Assembly: GCF_003399765.1 (NCBI RefSeq)
Contig: NZ_NFZV01000008.1
Location: 62,001-126,000, forward strand
DNA length: 64,000 nucleotides
Source: Alkalilimnicola ehrlichii
Lineage (GTDB): Bacteria > Pseudomonadota > Gammaproteobacteria > Nitrococcales > AK92
Direction: 5' to 3'
A program made the translations under genes and the position numbers. Each line of letters starts with the position of its first letter. Positions within the stretch are counted from its first letter, which is position 1. Below, in pieces: positions 43,633 to 53,965 of the stretch. The notes beneath the pieces are model-generated. The model was not told the DNA's origin. It saw only the letters and a list, made by a program, of their open reading frames with translations, and searched no databases.

Positions 43633-44926
43633 CACGGACCTCCTTGTTTGCCCGCTCGGTGCGAGTCACATTAAGAAACCATGCCCCTGCGCCGAGAAAA
43701 AAGAAAAAATAAACGAAAAGATTATTCCAGAAATGGACCGTGCAAGCCGCCACGATCATGCCAACCAAGGAAAATGTCCAAGCCATCCGCAGCCGGGTCA
43801 AGCGCGGCGGCAAGCGCTTCCAGCCCAAGGCCGGCATCAGCAATACCGGAATGGCAATGGTCAGCAAACCCGGCAGGCCGATTCTTACCCCCTGAACCAC
43901 CCAGAAATTATCGATGCTCGGCGCATGCATCCAGCCCGGCCGCGTCCAATCGTTAAAGCCGATTCCGAAAATCGGGTTACGCAGCATTTCCGCGCTAGCG
44001 TATTCGAAAATTAGCACTCTCATATAAGCCGTTTGCGCGCTAAACGTCAGATAATGCAGAAAGACTTGGTAGGCGGAACGGTTCGAGAGCACATCTACCG
44101 AAATGTACAGCACCACGACCAGGAAGGTTAGTAATTTCCAGCGCCCGGCGTGATTTCGGGTCAGTTTCTCCCACACCATAAGCCCTATTTGCACCACCAG
44201 CGCGGCAATCGCTCCGGTCGAAACCGACGAAAAACTGCTGACTAATACAGCGCGCCGCGGCATCTTCGGGAAGCTCGGCCTCCCCAAAGCAGGCAGGGCC
44301 GGCATAGCAGCGAGGGCGAATACGCTTGCACTAAACACCCCCAGCAGAATGGGGTGGTCGAACGGGCCATAAGCTCGGGTAATGCCGAAGCGCGGACTCA
44401 TATCCGAGTGGAAATGCGTCCCCATCAGCGCCGCCGAGATATCCTTGATAAAGTGCACGCCCGTCACCGCCTCCAGCAAAACTAAGGGCGCGATGACAAT
44501 CAGGATCAGAAACAGCATCGCGCATGCCCCGCGGAAACTGCGCTCGTCCGTGATCCAGGCGCGTGCTATGAGATAGGCCCCCAGCACTTCGAGCGTTCGA
44601 ACACCTGCCGCTTCAACGCTCCTGTCGAGTCCGTGCACATAGGTGTAAGCAATCGCCCCCCATACGACATGCAGTATCAGCAGGCAGTCGATAAGAGTCA
44701 CTCTGCCCACTGCACCGGAGAATAACCGCGCCAAGCCGGGGAGAAAGGCGAGAATCAAGACAAGCCGGTAAGGCGTTAGCCGAAAGCTGCCGATCGTAAA
44801 CGAGAACTCGGTCGGCAAGGCGAGCGTTAGCAGCAGTAACGTCACCCATAACGGGCACCAACGCAAAGCGGCTAGCGCTTTGCTTCTAGGCGCTTCGGTC
44901 GACGGGGTATCGAATACAACGGCCAT
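43622..44926 (-). CDS. wzy: O-antigen ligase/polymerase-like membrane protein (Wzy)
   Basis: The 434-residue protein has about ten hydrophobic segments (WVTLLLLTLALPTEFSF, TLIDCLLILHVVWGAI and later GLLTIAIPVLLMPALGW). A periplasmic loop contains NRSAYQVFLHYLTFSAQTAY and MLRNPIFGIGFNDWTRPGW, the NPIFGIGF motif of the Wzy_C/O-antigen ligase fold. In this locus it should polymerise repeat units in the periplasm after flipping. It overlaps the following glycosyltransferase. Confidence 0.82.
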   Translation of the reverse strand: MAVVFDTPSTEAPRSKALAALRWCPLWVTLLLLTLALPTEFSFTIGSFRLTPYRLVLILAFLPGLARLFSGAVGRVTLIDCLLILHVVWGAIAYTYVHGLDRSVEAAGVRTLEVLGAYLIARAWITDERSFRGACAMLFLILIVIAPLVLLEAVTGVHFIKDISAALMGTHFHSDMSPRFGITRAYGPFDHPILLGVFSASVFALAAMPALPALGRPSFPKMPRRAVLVSSFSSVSTGAIAALVVQIGLMVWEKLTRNHAGRWKLLTFLVVVLYISVDVLSNRSAYQVFLHYLTFSAQTAYMRVLIFEYASAEMLRNPIFGIGFNDWTRPGWMHAPSIDNFWVVQGVRIGLPGLLTIAIPVLLMPALGWKRLPPRLTRLRMAWTFSLVGMIVAACTVHFWNNLFVYFFFFLGAGAWFLNVTRTERANKEVRDDE

Positions 44927-45002
44927 GTCTGTTTGCGATTCTTACGTGTTATCTCGTGCGTGGTGGCGATGAGTAGGCACGGCGCTCCCGCCCCCTTTAC
45001 GA

Positions 45003-46449
45003 TTAAGTGTTAACGGTTTTCGTAGCACTGCCGGCTGCAACGATCTTGGCCAACCACTGACGGCTCTCTCGGTAGGAGCCGGCCAAAACCAGCATCGCCC
45101 CGACGAATACGAAGCCGCCTAACAACAACTGAGAGAGCATACCCGAGAAAGCGGGCAATTCGCGGGCCAGCAGCATTCCCACCGTCGCGGTCACGAATAC
45201 CAATGTCCAACCGGCAAGAAGGCGCGGGCTTTTGCCCAATTTCGCACATACCAGGTAGAGCAAAACCAACAGCGCCGTTAGCTCTGCCGCGATCCCCACA
45301 AGCAGTAACAACTCTAGCGAGCCTGTTGTCACGGCAACCCAAACTGCCAACGGGAAAAAGACCGCTCGCACGATGTTCGAGTACAGAGGGAAGCTGGTTT
45401 TCCCCAATGCCAAGGAGGCAATAGCCGGTCCCGAACCGAGCATTTTTAGGCCATGCATAAAACCGAGGAGGGCCAACAACGGCGCCGCGGCGGCATAACG
45501 CTCCCCGAAAACCAGCACGAAAAAACACCGCCGAGGACGATAAAGAAGATCGCGAACCCAAGCCCTACGAACGATGCAGCCTGCATGACAAAAACCGTCC
45601 TTACCCAAAAGGCGTCGACACTCCCTTTCGCCTTGGAGAGAACCGGCAACAGCACCGTTTGCATAACGTTGGTAACTAAGGCGCTCGAGGTAAACGTCAG
45701 CATGTAGGCGGCGCTGAACAAGCCAAGCGCCTCCGGCCCAAGCACGGAACCGACGATGGCTCTATCGCCCTGGAGAATAAAAAACAGCAGAAAGCCGTTT
45801 AGCAGCAGCGGGGCGCCAAACGAGAATATCTTCCGTATAAACGTGCTATCCCAGGCCATCTGATACGGCCTTTTTGCCACCAGGTGCGACAAAACCGTAT
45901 AAGAGAGGCCATACAGAATAAGAACGTAAAGCATGACGCGATAATCGCCCAACCACATCCCCAAGGGTATGCAGGCAAGCAACGTAAACAGCTGCGGTAG
46001 CTCGCGAACAACCACCGAGCGCCAAAAGCTAAGCTTTCGATGGAAGCGCACATAATCGATGTGCTTCATGCCGTCGATAATGGGAATCAACGCCAACAGC
46101 TGGAATGCCCACGCCACCTCCGGAACCCCGAAAATGCGGCCACATAGGGAGCGGCAACGAATAGCGCTATCCCGCAGATCAGCCCCCGCACGAACTGGAA
46201 GGAATGCGCGGTCGCCTGCATACGCCGCTTGTTCCCCTCTCGGTCCTGCACGATGACAGTGGTTACGGCAAAATTGCTCCCCAGCTCGATGAAGGACATC
46301 GTCAAAGCGAATAAGGCGGCAACGCCGAAATCCTCCACGCTCACTAGGCGAGCGACGATAATGTTGCGCCCGAACGAGGCCAGGGAGCCGCCGATCTTCG
46401 CTCCGCTAACCAGGAGCCCGCCTTTTAAAATGTCCGTAAGTTTTGCCAT
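45003..46449 (-). CDS. wzx: Polysaccharide flippase of the MATE/Wzx type (two frame breaks)
   Basis: The start MAKLTDILKGGLLVSGAKIG at 46449 leads into GRNIIVARLVSVEDFGVAAL, the typical Wzx N terminus. One added base in the A4 run at 46131-46134 gives AAFFGVPEVAWAFQLLALIP. One added base in the A6 run at 45520-45525 gives GGVFFVLVFGERYAAAAPLL. The repaired protein has about 482 residues and some 14 membrane segments, normal for the family. It should flip lipid-linked repeat units to the periplasm. Downstream is wzy. Both breaks are homopolymer deletions, so the gene is probably intact in the organism. Confidence 0.82.
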
Positions 46450-46642
46450 GTAAGGCCAAGTCCTTCTGGAGAGCACGGGGATAAACGGATACGACTTAGC
46501 AATCCAAGCCTCCGTACGGCATCAAACAGCCCAAAGAATGTTGGACGCTTGCTATCACTATCACTAGAAAGTGACATTTAACGACGCATGGGAACCTTAT
46601 GCCTCGCCTCGGGCGATGAAGCATCCTCGCGAGTCCATCGCG
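46450..46642. other. Short intergenic gap in the exopolysaccharide operon
   Basis: The 190 bases between the tyrosine kinase and flippase genes contain GCTATCACTATCACTAGAAAGTG, a short imperfect palindromic stretch near 46550-46574, but no clear promoter or terminator. Confidence 0.3.
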
Positions 46643-47473
46643 TTAGTAGTAATTGGCGGATTCCTCGCCTTTATTAAGGACCGTCCCGAGTAAACGATCT
46701 GCGGTAAAGCACCGATAACTATCCTTGAGTTCGGCCTCCGTCACTTCGCCATTGCCGATAATCAGCAAAGCCGCGTCGATCTGGGGGAGAGCGACGAGCG
46801 CATCGTCCGTATTCAACAACGGCGGCAAATCGAAGATAACAATACGATCTGGGTAGCGGTTTCGCAGCTCCTGAATCAAGCTCTCTGCAACACGGGAAGA
46901 CAACAGCTCGGCAGAAAGCTGCTCCGGCCGCATCGTCGGAAGAACGACGAGGCGAGGAATTCCTGGATTAATCAAAGCGTCGGCAACAGTCGCCTGTCCC
47001 GCCAAAACCTCGTTCAACGAGCGTTCTGCGTCGAAACCCAGATACTTAGCAATTTTCGGCCGCCGCAGGTCGAAATCGACCAACATGGCCGTTTTTCCCG
47101 TTTGCCGCGCAATCGAGATGGCTAGATTGATCGCCACGACCGTTTTCCCTGCCCCTTCGTTGGGGGAGGTGATCGCAAGCGTACGCCAAGCTTTTTCGTC
47201 CATCTTTTGCAGCACTTGCGTTCGCAAGCGGTCGAAGGCCACCGTGCTCGGATCGTTTTTGTTGAACGCAACCACACGGTGCTTTTCCAAGTGGGTAGGG
47301 TCTAGCGTAACGACACGGGTGTGCGAATACGCCAAGCTGGAGACGTCGCCTGTGTCTGCCGACGCTTTGCTCTCGGCAGCGACAAAGGCGCCCGGGGAAA
47401 CGCCACTCCAACCTGTCGTCGAGCCGGCCGCCTGACTTTTGGCCTTTTCTAATGCTTGTTTGATGCGTTCCAT
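46643..47473 (-). CDS. BY-kinase / CpsD-type tyrosine autokinase of the exosortase locus
   Basis: The 276-residue protein is a P-loop tyrosine kinase. Walker A is SPNEGAGKTVVAINLA near residue 103, the A' motif LVDFDLRRPKIAKYLG follows near residue 130, and Walker B is VIFDLPPLLNTDDA near residue 215. It ends in NYY, a short tyrosine tail for autophosphorylation. The N-terminal MERIKQALEKAKSQ is typical of PEP-CTERM-locus kinases. It is separate from the chain-length protein Wzz encoded just upstream (8-base gap), which should activate it. It controls chain length and polymerisation. Confidence 0.88.
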   Translation of the reverse strand: MERIKQALEKAKSQAAGSTTGWSGVSPGAFVAAESKASADTGDVSSLAYSHTRVVTLDPTHLEKHRVVAFNKNDPSTVAFDRLRTQVLQKMDEKAWRTLAITSPNEGAGKTVVAINLAISIARQTGKTAMLVDFDLRRPKIAKYLGFDAERSLNEVLAGQATVADALINPGIPRLVVLPTMRPEQLSAELLSSRVAESLIQELRNRYPDRIVIFDLPPLLNTDDALVALPQIDAALLIIGNGEVTEAELKDSYRCFTADRLLGTVLNKGEESANYY

Positions 47474-47481
47474 AACTGTTC

Positions 47482-49047
47482 CTAGCCGAAACGAGCAATG
47501 AGGCGGACGAATATCATATCCAACGGCATATACAAGATATGCAGCAAGGCCGGAACGGCGATCAGAACGATAAGGCCACCGGCAAACGCGATGCGTAGCT
47601 GCCAGCGTCGCCTCGCAAGCTCGGCCGACGTCTTGATATAAGGCACGACAACCAACGGCGCTTGCCTCGCTAATCGGCCAAGTGCGGCGGCGCCGCGAAT
47701 GCGCCGATTTAACAGCTCCAGCAGAAACACGACACCGCCGGCACCACCGCCGGCCAGGAAAAAACCGAGCAGAAGGATCTTCATTCGATCCGGCTTGACC
47801 GGGTTATCGGGCAAGATCGGCGGCTCGAGGATGGCGAACCGCTCAGCCTTACTATCCTCTTCTAAACTTTCCGCCATCTGTGCATCGACTTGCTTCGCGC
47901 GCACCTCTTCATACTTCCTGCGCGCGTTTTCATGGTCGCGCATCAAAGAGAATAAAGCGCGCTCGACTTGCGGCGTTTCGAGAATTTGCCGCTCAAGCTC
48001 TTCCATCCGGTTTTGCAGGGATTTTCGCTGGTCGGCGAGCGACGCTATCCGCGCATTGGCCGCTTCAATGCGCGTTTCGAGTTTCGCCACCTGTAAACGC
48101 TCCGGGGAGACGGCGGCCAAACTCTCGTCACCGGCACCGTTATCGGTCTCCAACGTCCGGATGCGACTGCGCACCGCCCGTACATCCGGATGATCCGCCG
48201 TGTAACGGGAAATCAAACGCTCGTACTCGGCACGCAGCGTCGGCAAATCGTTCGCGATACTTCCGTCCGCTCCCGCGGAGACAAGCCCCGCCCTCGCCGC
48301 CGACAACTCAACATCGAGAAAGCGCAACTCCTGTTGCGTGCTGCCGTATTCTCGCTCAACGCTTCGCAACTCGGCTTCGGTACGTTGCAGCATCGTCATA
48401 CGCAGGTCCAGATGCTCGGGTAACGCGTTGCTGTACCGCTGCTTGTAGAGAGCCACCTGGTTCTCTAATTCTTCCAGTTCCAGCCGAAGTTTTTCCGCTT
48501 CCCGAGCCAAGAAGCGCGTCGTATCCGTAGCACGCTCCGTCCGGACCCGAACGTTCTCGCTTAGAAACAACGTTACTAAATCATTCGCAACCCGATAGGC
48601 TATCTGCGGCGATTGATCGTCGAAGGAAACATTGAACGCCAATGTCGACGTGCCGCGCCGGCTACCGTGATCGCCACGGATTAGCTCGACCCTAATTCGG
48701 CTGCGCATCTCGCGCAATTTGTTAGACGTCGTCATCGGCCGGCGGGCGTCTTCAAATAGGCCGTATTGGTCGACAATTCGCAACAGATTATCTCGCGTCA
48801 TCACCCGTTGCTGAATTAACTGGATGCGCTCGTCCGCGTACGTCGTTACCGTCGTCGGCACAAGATCAGGAGGGATCTGCTGCGATTCGACCAGGATCGT
48901 ACCGGTCGATCGGTAAATAGGCGGCGCCAACACCGCGGCCGCAACGGCCACCGACATGATCGCAACAGCGACGGCCAGCATGACCCAAAACCGCCGCTTC
49001 AGAATCATCATGTAGTCATGAACGGTAAACGTGTACTGAGTAGCCAT
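47482..49047 (-). CDS. Wzz-type chain length determinant of the exosortase locus
   Basis: The 521-residue inner-membrane protein begins with FTVHDYMMILKRRFWVMLAV and a first membrane span (AVAVAIMSVAVAAAVLAPPI), followed by a long periplasmic coiled-coil region (LRLELEELENQVALYKQRYS, AKLETRIEAANARIASLADQ). The proline-rich ILEPPILPDNPVKPDRMKIL leads into the second span, and a third hydrophobic segment (LIVLIAVPALLHILYMPL) closes it. Length and layout match PEP-CTERM-locus Wzz proteins (TIGR03007-like). Partner of the downstream tyrosine kinase. Confidence 0.88.
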   Translation of the reverse strand: MATQYTFTVHDYMMILKRRFWVMLAVAVAIMSVAVAAAVLAPPIYRSTGTILVESQQIPPDLVPTTVTTYADERIQLIQQRVMTRDNLLRIVDQYGLFEDARRPMTTSNKLREMRSRIRVELIRGDHGSRRGTSTLAFNVSFDDQSPQIAYRVANDLVTLFLSENVRVRTERATDTTRFLAREAEKLRLELEELENQVALYKQRYSNALPEHLDLRMTMLQRTEAELRSVEREYGSTQQELRFLDVELSAARAGLVSAGADGSIANDLPTLRAEYERLISRYTADHPDVRAVRSRIRTLETDNGAGDESLAAVSPERLQVAKLETRIEAANARIASLADQRKSLQNRMEELERQILETPQVERALFSLMRDHENARRKYEEVRAKQVDAQMAESLEEDSKAERFAILEPPILPDNPVKPDRMKILLLGFFLAGGGAGGVVFLLELLNRRIRGAAALGRLARQAPLVVVPYIKTSAELARRRWQLRIAFAGGLIVLIAVPALLHILYMPLDMIFVRLIARFG

Positions 49048-49066
49048 ATGATGTTACTTCGACGGC

Positions 49067-50178
49067 CTAAAAGTTGCTGCTGCTGTATACCAACGTCAAC
49101 GCTAAGGTATTGGCATTTGCCGTGCTTTCTCCTCCGCGCTTCCTTTGCGTATGCGTAAACGCCAGCTGTGTTCGCCACTCAGGCGCTAGCTGCCTGCCGA
49201 CTCCCGCCCCGAAAGTGCGCTCAACCCCTTCCGTTGCACCTCGCGTATCGCGCCAACCGATATCCATCGTCGCCCTCGTTCGCTCGTCGATATCGAAGCT
49301 AGCACCGGCCTTCGCACGGTCTGTCTCGACAAAACCGCCGGCGCCGCTCGTGCTAACGCTGCGCCCGGCATCGGCGTCCAGGTTTATGCGGGGAGAAAGC
49401 GTGAAGTAAGCAGCCGCATTCCCTTGCCAAATCACACGATCGTCGTCGCGAGCCAAGTACGCCCCCCGCTGTTCAGCTGTAAGGTCAACTGGGGAGAAGC
49501 TTGCCACCCCGCCCCGAGCGTAGCGGAATAGTATTGGCTCGTACTTTGCCAACCGGCCAGCGGCTCGTAATGAACGGCTCCCATCTGCGCGAAGAACTGC
49601 GTTCGCTCGCTAAAAAGCCGCGTGAAGTGAGCCGCGGCGCCGAATTCGTCATAATCCTGCAACTGGGTGTTGTCATACCGCGAACGCCGGTAATCCCCCG
49701 TCAGCCGCACCCGCAGCAGAGGACTCAACGCCTCGTCCCAATGGCCGCTTAGCGCTCGCGTTTCCTGGGTGGCATCGGCAACCACAAAGGCGGCGTCGTC
49801 AATCTCCGCAGCCCGGGTCGAGCGCTCCTCGTATCGCGCGGCGACCCCGTATTCTCCCGTCGGCGTCGACCGAACCCAGTTAAGCCCCAAGCGCGGGTCG
49901 TCGCGCGGAACGCTGGTATCCGAGTCTGTCGAACGCTCGAGACTCATCCCGAACGTAGCCAATACGTCGTGCCGACCGTCGCGCCAGGAGAGCCCATAAA
50001 CCGGACTCACTCTCAAACGTGCGACCCCTTCCGGATTTCTCGGAGCAAACGTGGGGTTGGAATCGTATTCCACCGTCATCGGCAACGTCAGCGCCTGATC
50101 CCAACTACCGGCAGTTGTACTCATCGCCGGCATCAGCCCGATCAGCGGCAAACCTATGAACCTCCAGGTAGCCTTCAC
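49067..50178 (-). CDS. Outer-membrane beta-barrel protein of the exosortase locus (one frame break)
   Basis: The GTG at 50178 has GAGGAG upstream and gives a signal peptide (VKATWRFIGLPLIGLMPAMS). The following 340 residues are alternating strands with aromatic girdles: LTLPMTVEYDSNPTF, VRLTGDYRRSRYDNTQLQDY, AAHFTRLFSERTQFFAQMGA. The last strand is NTLALTLVYSSSNF, ending in the terminal phenylalanine of barrel proteins. One added base in the C6 run at 49462-49467 joins the two frames (NSGGAYLARDDDRVIWQ); repaired length is 370 residues. It is a likely outer-membrane component of export, comparable to barrel proteins in other PEP-CTERM loci. Confidence 0.75.
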
Positions 50179-50410
50179 CCTGACAAATGCTCCTCGTATC
50201 GTCGGCAGCGCCGCCCCCACAGAAACGCCCCCGAGCTTGCCGGCCAAACGCCGCCTGTCTTGCTAAACAGCGAGTATCGGCCCCCGGCGGTGATCTGCAA
50301 ACGTATTAAGTCGATCAGCGGATCGGCCGCTAACAACTACCTCTCCCGCCAGGTGACCCAATACAATGGCGACACGGCGGCATTGGTGCACCTTGACGGC
50401 ACGCCGCTAG

Positions 50411-50992
50411 CTAGGGAACCAACAAGGTGTCCCCCGGCTGTAAGCGCACGTTGGTATCCAAACTTCTGCCTCGAATCAGATCGTTATAACGAACAGGCAG
50501 CAACTCATCGCCGTCGGCCGTTTGCCTCAACACCTGGATAGCGTTACCGCTAGCGAAGGGATCTAGACCGCCGGCCAGACTGATTGCCTGCAGGGCAGTA
50601 GTCGGGCCGGCCATGACGATCGGCCCCGGCTTATTTACCCTTCCGAGCACATGCACCTGATTACCTTCGATCCCGGTAACGAGAACGGTTACCTCCGGAT
50701 CGGATATATACCGCGCGAGACGTTCTCCCACCCGCTCCTTAACTTCCGCTACCGTCAACCCCGCCACATCTAGGCGGCCAACCAGCGGGTAGGTAATCGA
50801 GCCGTCAGGCAAGACACGCACTTCCTTTTGCAACGACTCTTCCCGCCAAACAGTGACCATGAGAAGGTCTCCCTCGCGCAGCCGATAATCATCGTTATCG
50901 ACACCCGCCGCCGCAGCGCCCCCCTTCGAAAACGCAAAAAGCGCCACAAGAGCGGCGCATAGAAGGAGTTTCGATTTTAGTCGTCGTGTCAT
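50411..50992 (-). CDS. Polysaccharide export protein (Wza-like, exosortase-locus type)
   Basis: The ATG at 50992 has GGAG 4 bases upstream; 193 residues. A signal peptide (LKSKLLLCAALVALFAFSKG) is followed by a Poly_export domain (DDYRLREGDLLMVTVWREES, VRVLPDGSITYPLVGRLDVA) and one SLBB-type domain (VHVLGRVNKPGPIVMAGPTT, ISLAGGLDPFAS). No lipobox cysteine follows the signal, so it is probably not a lipoprotein, unlike E. coli Wza. Its role is the outer-membrane or periplasmic export channel for the polymer. A 230-base gap without a gene separates it from the barrel gene. Confidence 0.88.
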   Translation of the reverse strand: MTRRLKSKLLLCAALVALFAFSKGGAAAAGVDNDDYRLREGDLLMVTVWREESLQKEVRVLPDGSITYPLVGRLDVAGLTVAEVKERVGERLARYISDPEVTVLVTGIEGNQVHVLGRVNKPGPIVMAGPTTALQAISLAGGLDPFASGNAIQVLRQTADGDELLPVRYNDLIRGRSLDTNVRLQPGDTLLVP

Positions 50993-51074
50993 GTCACTCC
51001 ACCAGCCCAGCACGACCGAAAGGGGGCTGAGCCCCCTTTCTCTTTCGTAGCCACTTGTAATGCCTACCGTGAGG

Positions 51075-51607
51075 TTAGGCAGCTACCGCATTCAGCTTTT
51101 GGCTAGCCAGGCGACGACGCCCCAACACACCGGCACCGAACAGAGCGGAAGCAAACAGAATGGCAGCTCCCGGCAGCGGAACCGCACTCACGGTACCGGC
51201 ATAGGAAGTTCCCTGGTCGCCGGTGATCCGAAGCACGTAGCTACCCGCAGCCAAGAACGCCTGCAAGGTAAACTCGACGGCACCGCCGCCACCCGCTCCG
51301 GTCTCCACACCGGAAGCAATCAAAGAACCCAACTCGTTGGTGCTGCTATCCCAATGAAATAGATCAACCGCAGCGCCCGCCGTGTTGTAAGTAGTGGTGT
51401 AATTGGTCGCCGTACCCTGACTACCGGCTACATTCAACAACCAATAATCGGTAGTTCCGTCGTTGAGTTTACCGGCGAAATTAACGGAATCCCCTCCAAT
51501 ACCCAAATCGATATTGCCAGCGAAATCCGTCACGGTAGTTGCGAATGCGGCGGGCGAAAAACCAGCGCAAGCGCGGCAAGCACAGCTTTAATCTTCTTTA
51601 TACTCAT
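51075..51607 (-). CDS. VPLPA-CTERM protein inside the exopolysaccharide operon (one frame break)
   Basis: The ATG at 51607 follows GGGGG and starts a signal peptide MSIKKIKAVLAALALVF. One added base in the A5 run at 51557-51561 gives SPAAFATTVTDFAGNIDLG and joins the main frame; repaired length is 177 residues. The body (VNFAGKLNDGTTDYWLLNVA onward) is beta-rich. The C-terminal signal is VPLPGAAILFASALFGAGVL then GRRR, the VPLPA-CTERM type processed by XrtD. Its place between wcaJ and the export gene suggests it is the dedicated substrate of this locus, perhaps anchored to or exported with the polymer. Confidence 0.8.
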
Positions 51608-52072
51608 AAAAACCCCCGACTGCTGCTATAAGTCCACGTCCCTATCGAATTCAGCAGCGCTCATCGCCTCGATAAAGACACCCAACCCGAGCAACCCCCA
51701 ACCGGCTGTTGCCCATCCGTAGGAACATCTCGCCACAACGACCCACTCCGCAAAAAAGCTGCCCTCCTCAGGACGAAGAACGCACTAGCCCATACGCTGC
51801 CCGAGCAGCTTTCCGACGTCGTGCAGACAAAGCAAGGCGGGTCATGATCGCAGCAAGAAAAGGCGCGAGCAGGCTATTACTGTACTTAGCGTCGCCGAAT
51901 CCCACAGCCTTCGCTGCCAATAATCGTAGTCACGACGCAATGCAGCAATGGCCCAATCAGACTAACCGACAAGAATTCAATATTTATCAAAAAGTTAACC
52001 AAAAATAATAGGACGCTTTACTCTTGATTATCGCGCCCGGTCGAAGGCGAAAGTTACTCGCTTAGGGTTTAT
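51608..52072. other. Intergenic region upstream of the VPLPA-CTERM gene
   Basis: About 465 bases between the wcaJ-type gene and the VPLPA-CTERM gene. A 99-codon plus-strand frame at 51709-52008 lacks family resemblance and RBS. The promoter of the downstream minus-strand genes should lie here. A GG-N10-GC match near 51621-51636 is too close to the start codon to be a sigma-54 promoter for this gene. Confidence 0.4.
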
Positions 52073-53593
52073 TTAATAAGCGGCAGGGTCGCGCAAAACG
52101 GCAACAGCGGTTTTAAAGACAATCTGCATATCCAGCCATAGCGACCAGTTACGCAAGTAATCGAGGTCGTAGGCTATCCGCTGCTCCATTTTCTCCAAGG
52201 TATCGGTTTCGCCGCGAAAACCGTTTACCTGCGCCCAGCCGGTAATTCCCGGACGAACTTTATGGCGCACCATATAGCCTTTAATTAATTTCCGGTACTG
52301 CTCGTTATGCGCTGTGGCATGCGGCCGTGGCCCAACGATACTCATTCTGCCCTGCAAGACGTTGATAAACTGAGGCAGTTCGTCCAACGACGTTTTTCGT
52401 AAGAAGCTGCCGATTGGCGTTAACCGCTGGTCGTTCCGCACGGCTTGGCGAATGTTTTCGCCGTCTTCCATCACCGTCATGCTACGGAACTTGTAGACAA
52501 CGATGTCCTGGCCGTCTAAACCATAGCGACGCTGCCTGAAGATCATGGGGCCTGGGGAGGTTAGTTTAACCGCAGCTCCGATTACCAATAGCACCGGCCA
52601 TATCAACGCCAGGATGAGCAGCGCAAGCACAACGTCCGAGGCGCGCTTTACAAGCCCGCTGAGACCGGCAAACGGAGAGTCGCAAACCGACATGACGGGG
52701 ATACCCCCCACATGATCGAAACGCGCCTGAATCAGATCGAAAACGAACATATCCGGCACGAAGTAAACTGACGCCGTGGTGTCCCGCAAGGCGTCGAGCA
52801 GCGCCAAAATACGCGGCTGCGATGTCATCGGGAGGGTGATGTAGATCGCCCGGACGTTGTGGCTCTCGACGTATGCGGCAAGCTCGCTCATTTTCCCTAA
52901 AACCGACTCCGGCGCCACGCCGGTCCGCGAAGCCGCGCGGTCGTCGAAGTAGCCGACGAAATTAAGGCGCAACAATGGCTCGGTAGCCATCGCCCGAGCC
53001 AAGGCCCGCCCCGATTGCGTCGCCCCGACAATGACGGCGGCCTGCGGCCGATGCTCGACGTAAGGCGAACGTTGCACCAGCAAAGAAACAGCCGCGTGCA
53101 ATGCGAGTAATACGGGCGGCGTTACAATCGCCCAGGTAATAAATAAACGACGGTCGATGAGGTCGCCGACACCGGACACCCAACCTATGCCGACAACGGC
53201 AGCGATCAGAGCGCCCCACCCCACGGCAAACAGCAGTAGCTCGCGCCACAGCTGGCGACGATGCAGAAAAAGCAATGCGCCATCCAGCAAGTATCCGGCA
53301 AGCAAAAATGCCAAAACGCCGACGCAAAAGACGAAACCGCTGACTTCCCCTTCGAAAAGATAGGCTAGGACGAACAAAGTCGCCGCAACCGCGAGCGGGT
53401 CGATAATCGACTTGAACAGGGTCACAAGCGGTGCGGATCGTTCCAACGCCCCCAAGCGCGGCCCCAGACGCGTCACCCACGGCACGCGGTAGACGCTACC
53501 TACAACCTCTGTTCCCCGCCGCTCCTTCTTAGTAGGAACCGGCGCGTGCTTTGTCGGCTGCGGCTCCGCTACTGGCTGCTCCCCCACATCCAT
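52073..53593 (-). CDS. Undecaprenyl-phosphate glucose phosphotransferase (WcaJ/EpsE-type initiating transferase)
   Basis: The 506-residue polyprenyl-phosphate hexose-1-phosphate transferase has four N-terminal membrane spans, a CoA-binding-like domain (AAVIVGATQSGRALARAMAT) and the C-terminal catalytic domain with KRASDVVLALLILALIWPVL, GPMIFRQRRYGLDGQ, YKFRSMTV, RKTSLDELPQFINVLQGRMS, VGPRPHA and KVRPGITGWAQVNGFRGETD. It starts repeat-unit synthesis by loading a sugar phosphate on undecaprenyl phosphate. It is the first gene of the minus-strand exopolysaccharide cluster. Confidence 0.93.
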   Translation of the reverse strand: MDVGEQPVAEPQPTKHAPVPTKKERRGTEVVGSVYRVPWVTRLGPRLGALERSAPLVTLFKSIIDPLAVAATLFVLAYLFEGEVSGFVFCVGVLAFLLAGYLLDGALLFLHRRQLWRELLLFAVGWGALIAAVVGIGWVSGVGDLIDRRLFITWAIVTPPVLLALHAAVSLLVQRSPYVEHRPQAAVIVGATQSGRALARAMATEPLLRLNFVGYFDDRAASRTGVAPESVLGKMSELAAYVESHNVRAIYITLPMTSQPRILALLDALRDTTASVYFVPDMFVFDLIQARFDHVGGIPVMSVCDSPFAGLSGLVKRASDVVLALLILALIWPVLLVIGAAVKLTSPGPMIFRQRRYGLDGQDIVVYKFRSMTVMEDGENIRQAVRNDQRLTPIGSFLRKTSLDELPQFINVLQGRMSIVGPRPHATAHNEQYRKLIKGYMVRHKVRPGITGWAQVNGFRGETDTLEKMEQRIAYDLDYLRNWSLWLDMQIVFKTAVAVLRDPAAY

Positions 53594-53965
53594 AAGTGCT
53601 TACGTGCCATCCTTTTCAATTGTTATAAGAAGACTCGCCGGGTACCCGCTACCGCCCCCAAAAGCAAACACTCAGAGTTCCCGAATACTCAATTTAGCGT
53701 CGAGGTACGTCGTCGTATGAAGCATGCTCAGGATACCGGTCGGCTCATTCCTAACGCCTTAACTTAGCGCTTCAATATCAGAGCGATAAGAAACGCCTGC
53801 CCTCCCGGCATCGGAAACAAAATGCGAACGGATTCACATATTCGAAAATCGGCGCAATAAAGTCAAAACTTTTAGAGCGAAAACCGGGCCTTTGCGCTAC
53901 CCACTGCGCCTCGCCCTCGCATTCTTCTATGCCCGCAACGGGACAAAACGGCATTTACCACCTTC
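53594..53965. other. Upstream region of the exopolysaccharide cluster
   Basis: About 370 bases before the wcaJ-type gene. AT-rich stretches occur near 53615 and 53820-53880 and a minus-strand AAGGAT lies upstream of the gene, but no promoter, repeat or gene can be supported. Confidence 0.4.

Noticed and set aside
51608-51640. Sigma-54 promoter (GG-N10-GC) before the VPLPA-CTERM gene
   Set aside because: Only the GG and GC dinucleotides match well, and the start site would fall at the start codon, excluding the RBS.
51709-52008. 99-codon plus-strand open frame upstream of the VPLPA-CTERM gene
   Set aside because: No RBS, no domain, opposite to the local operon direction.
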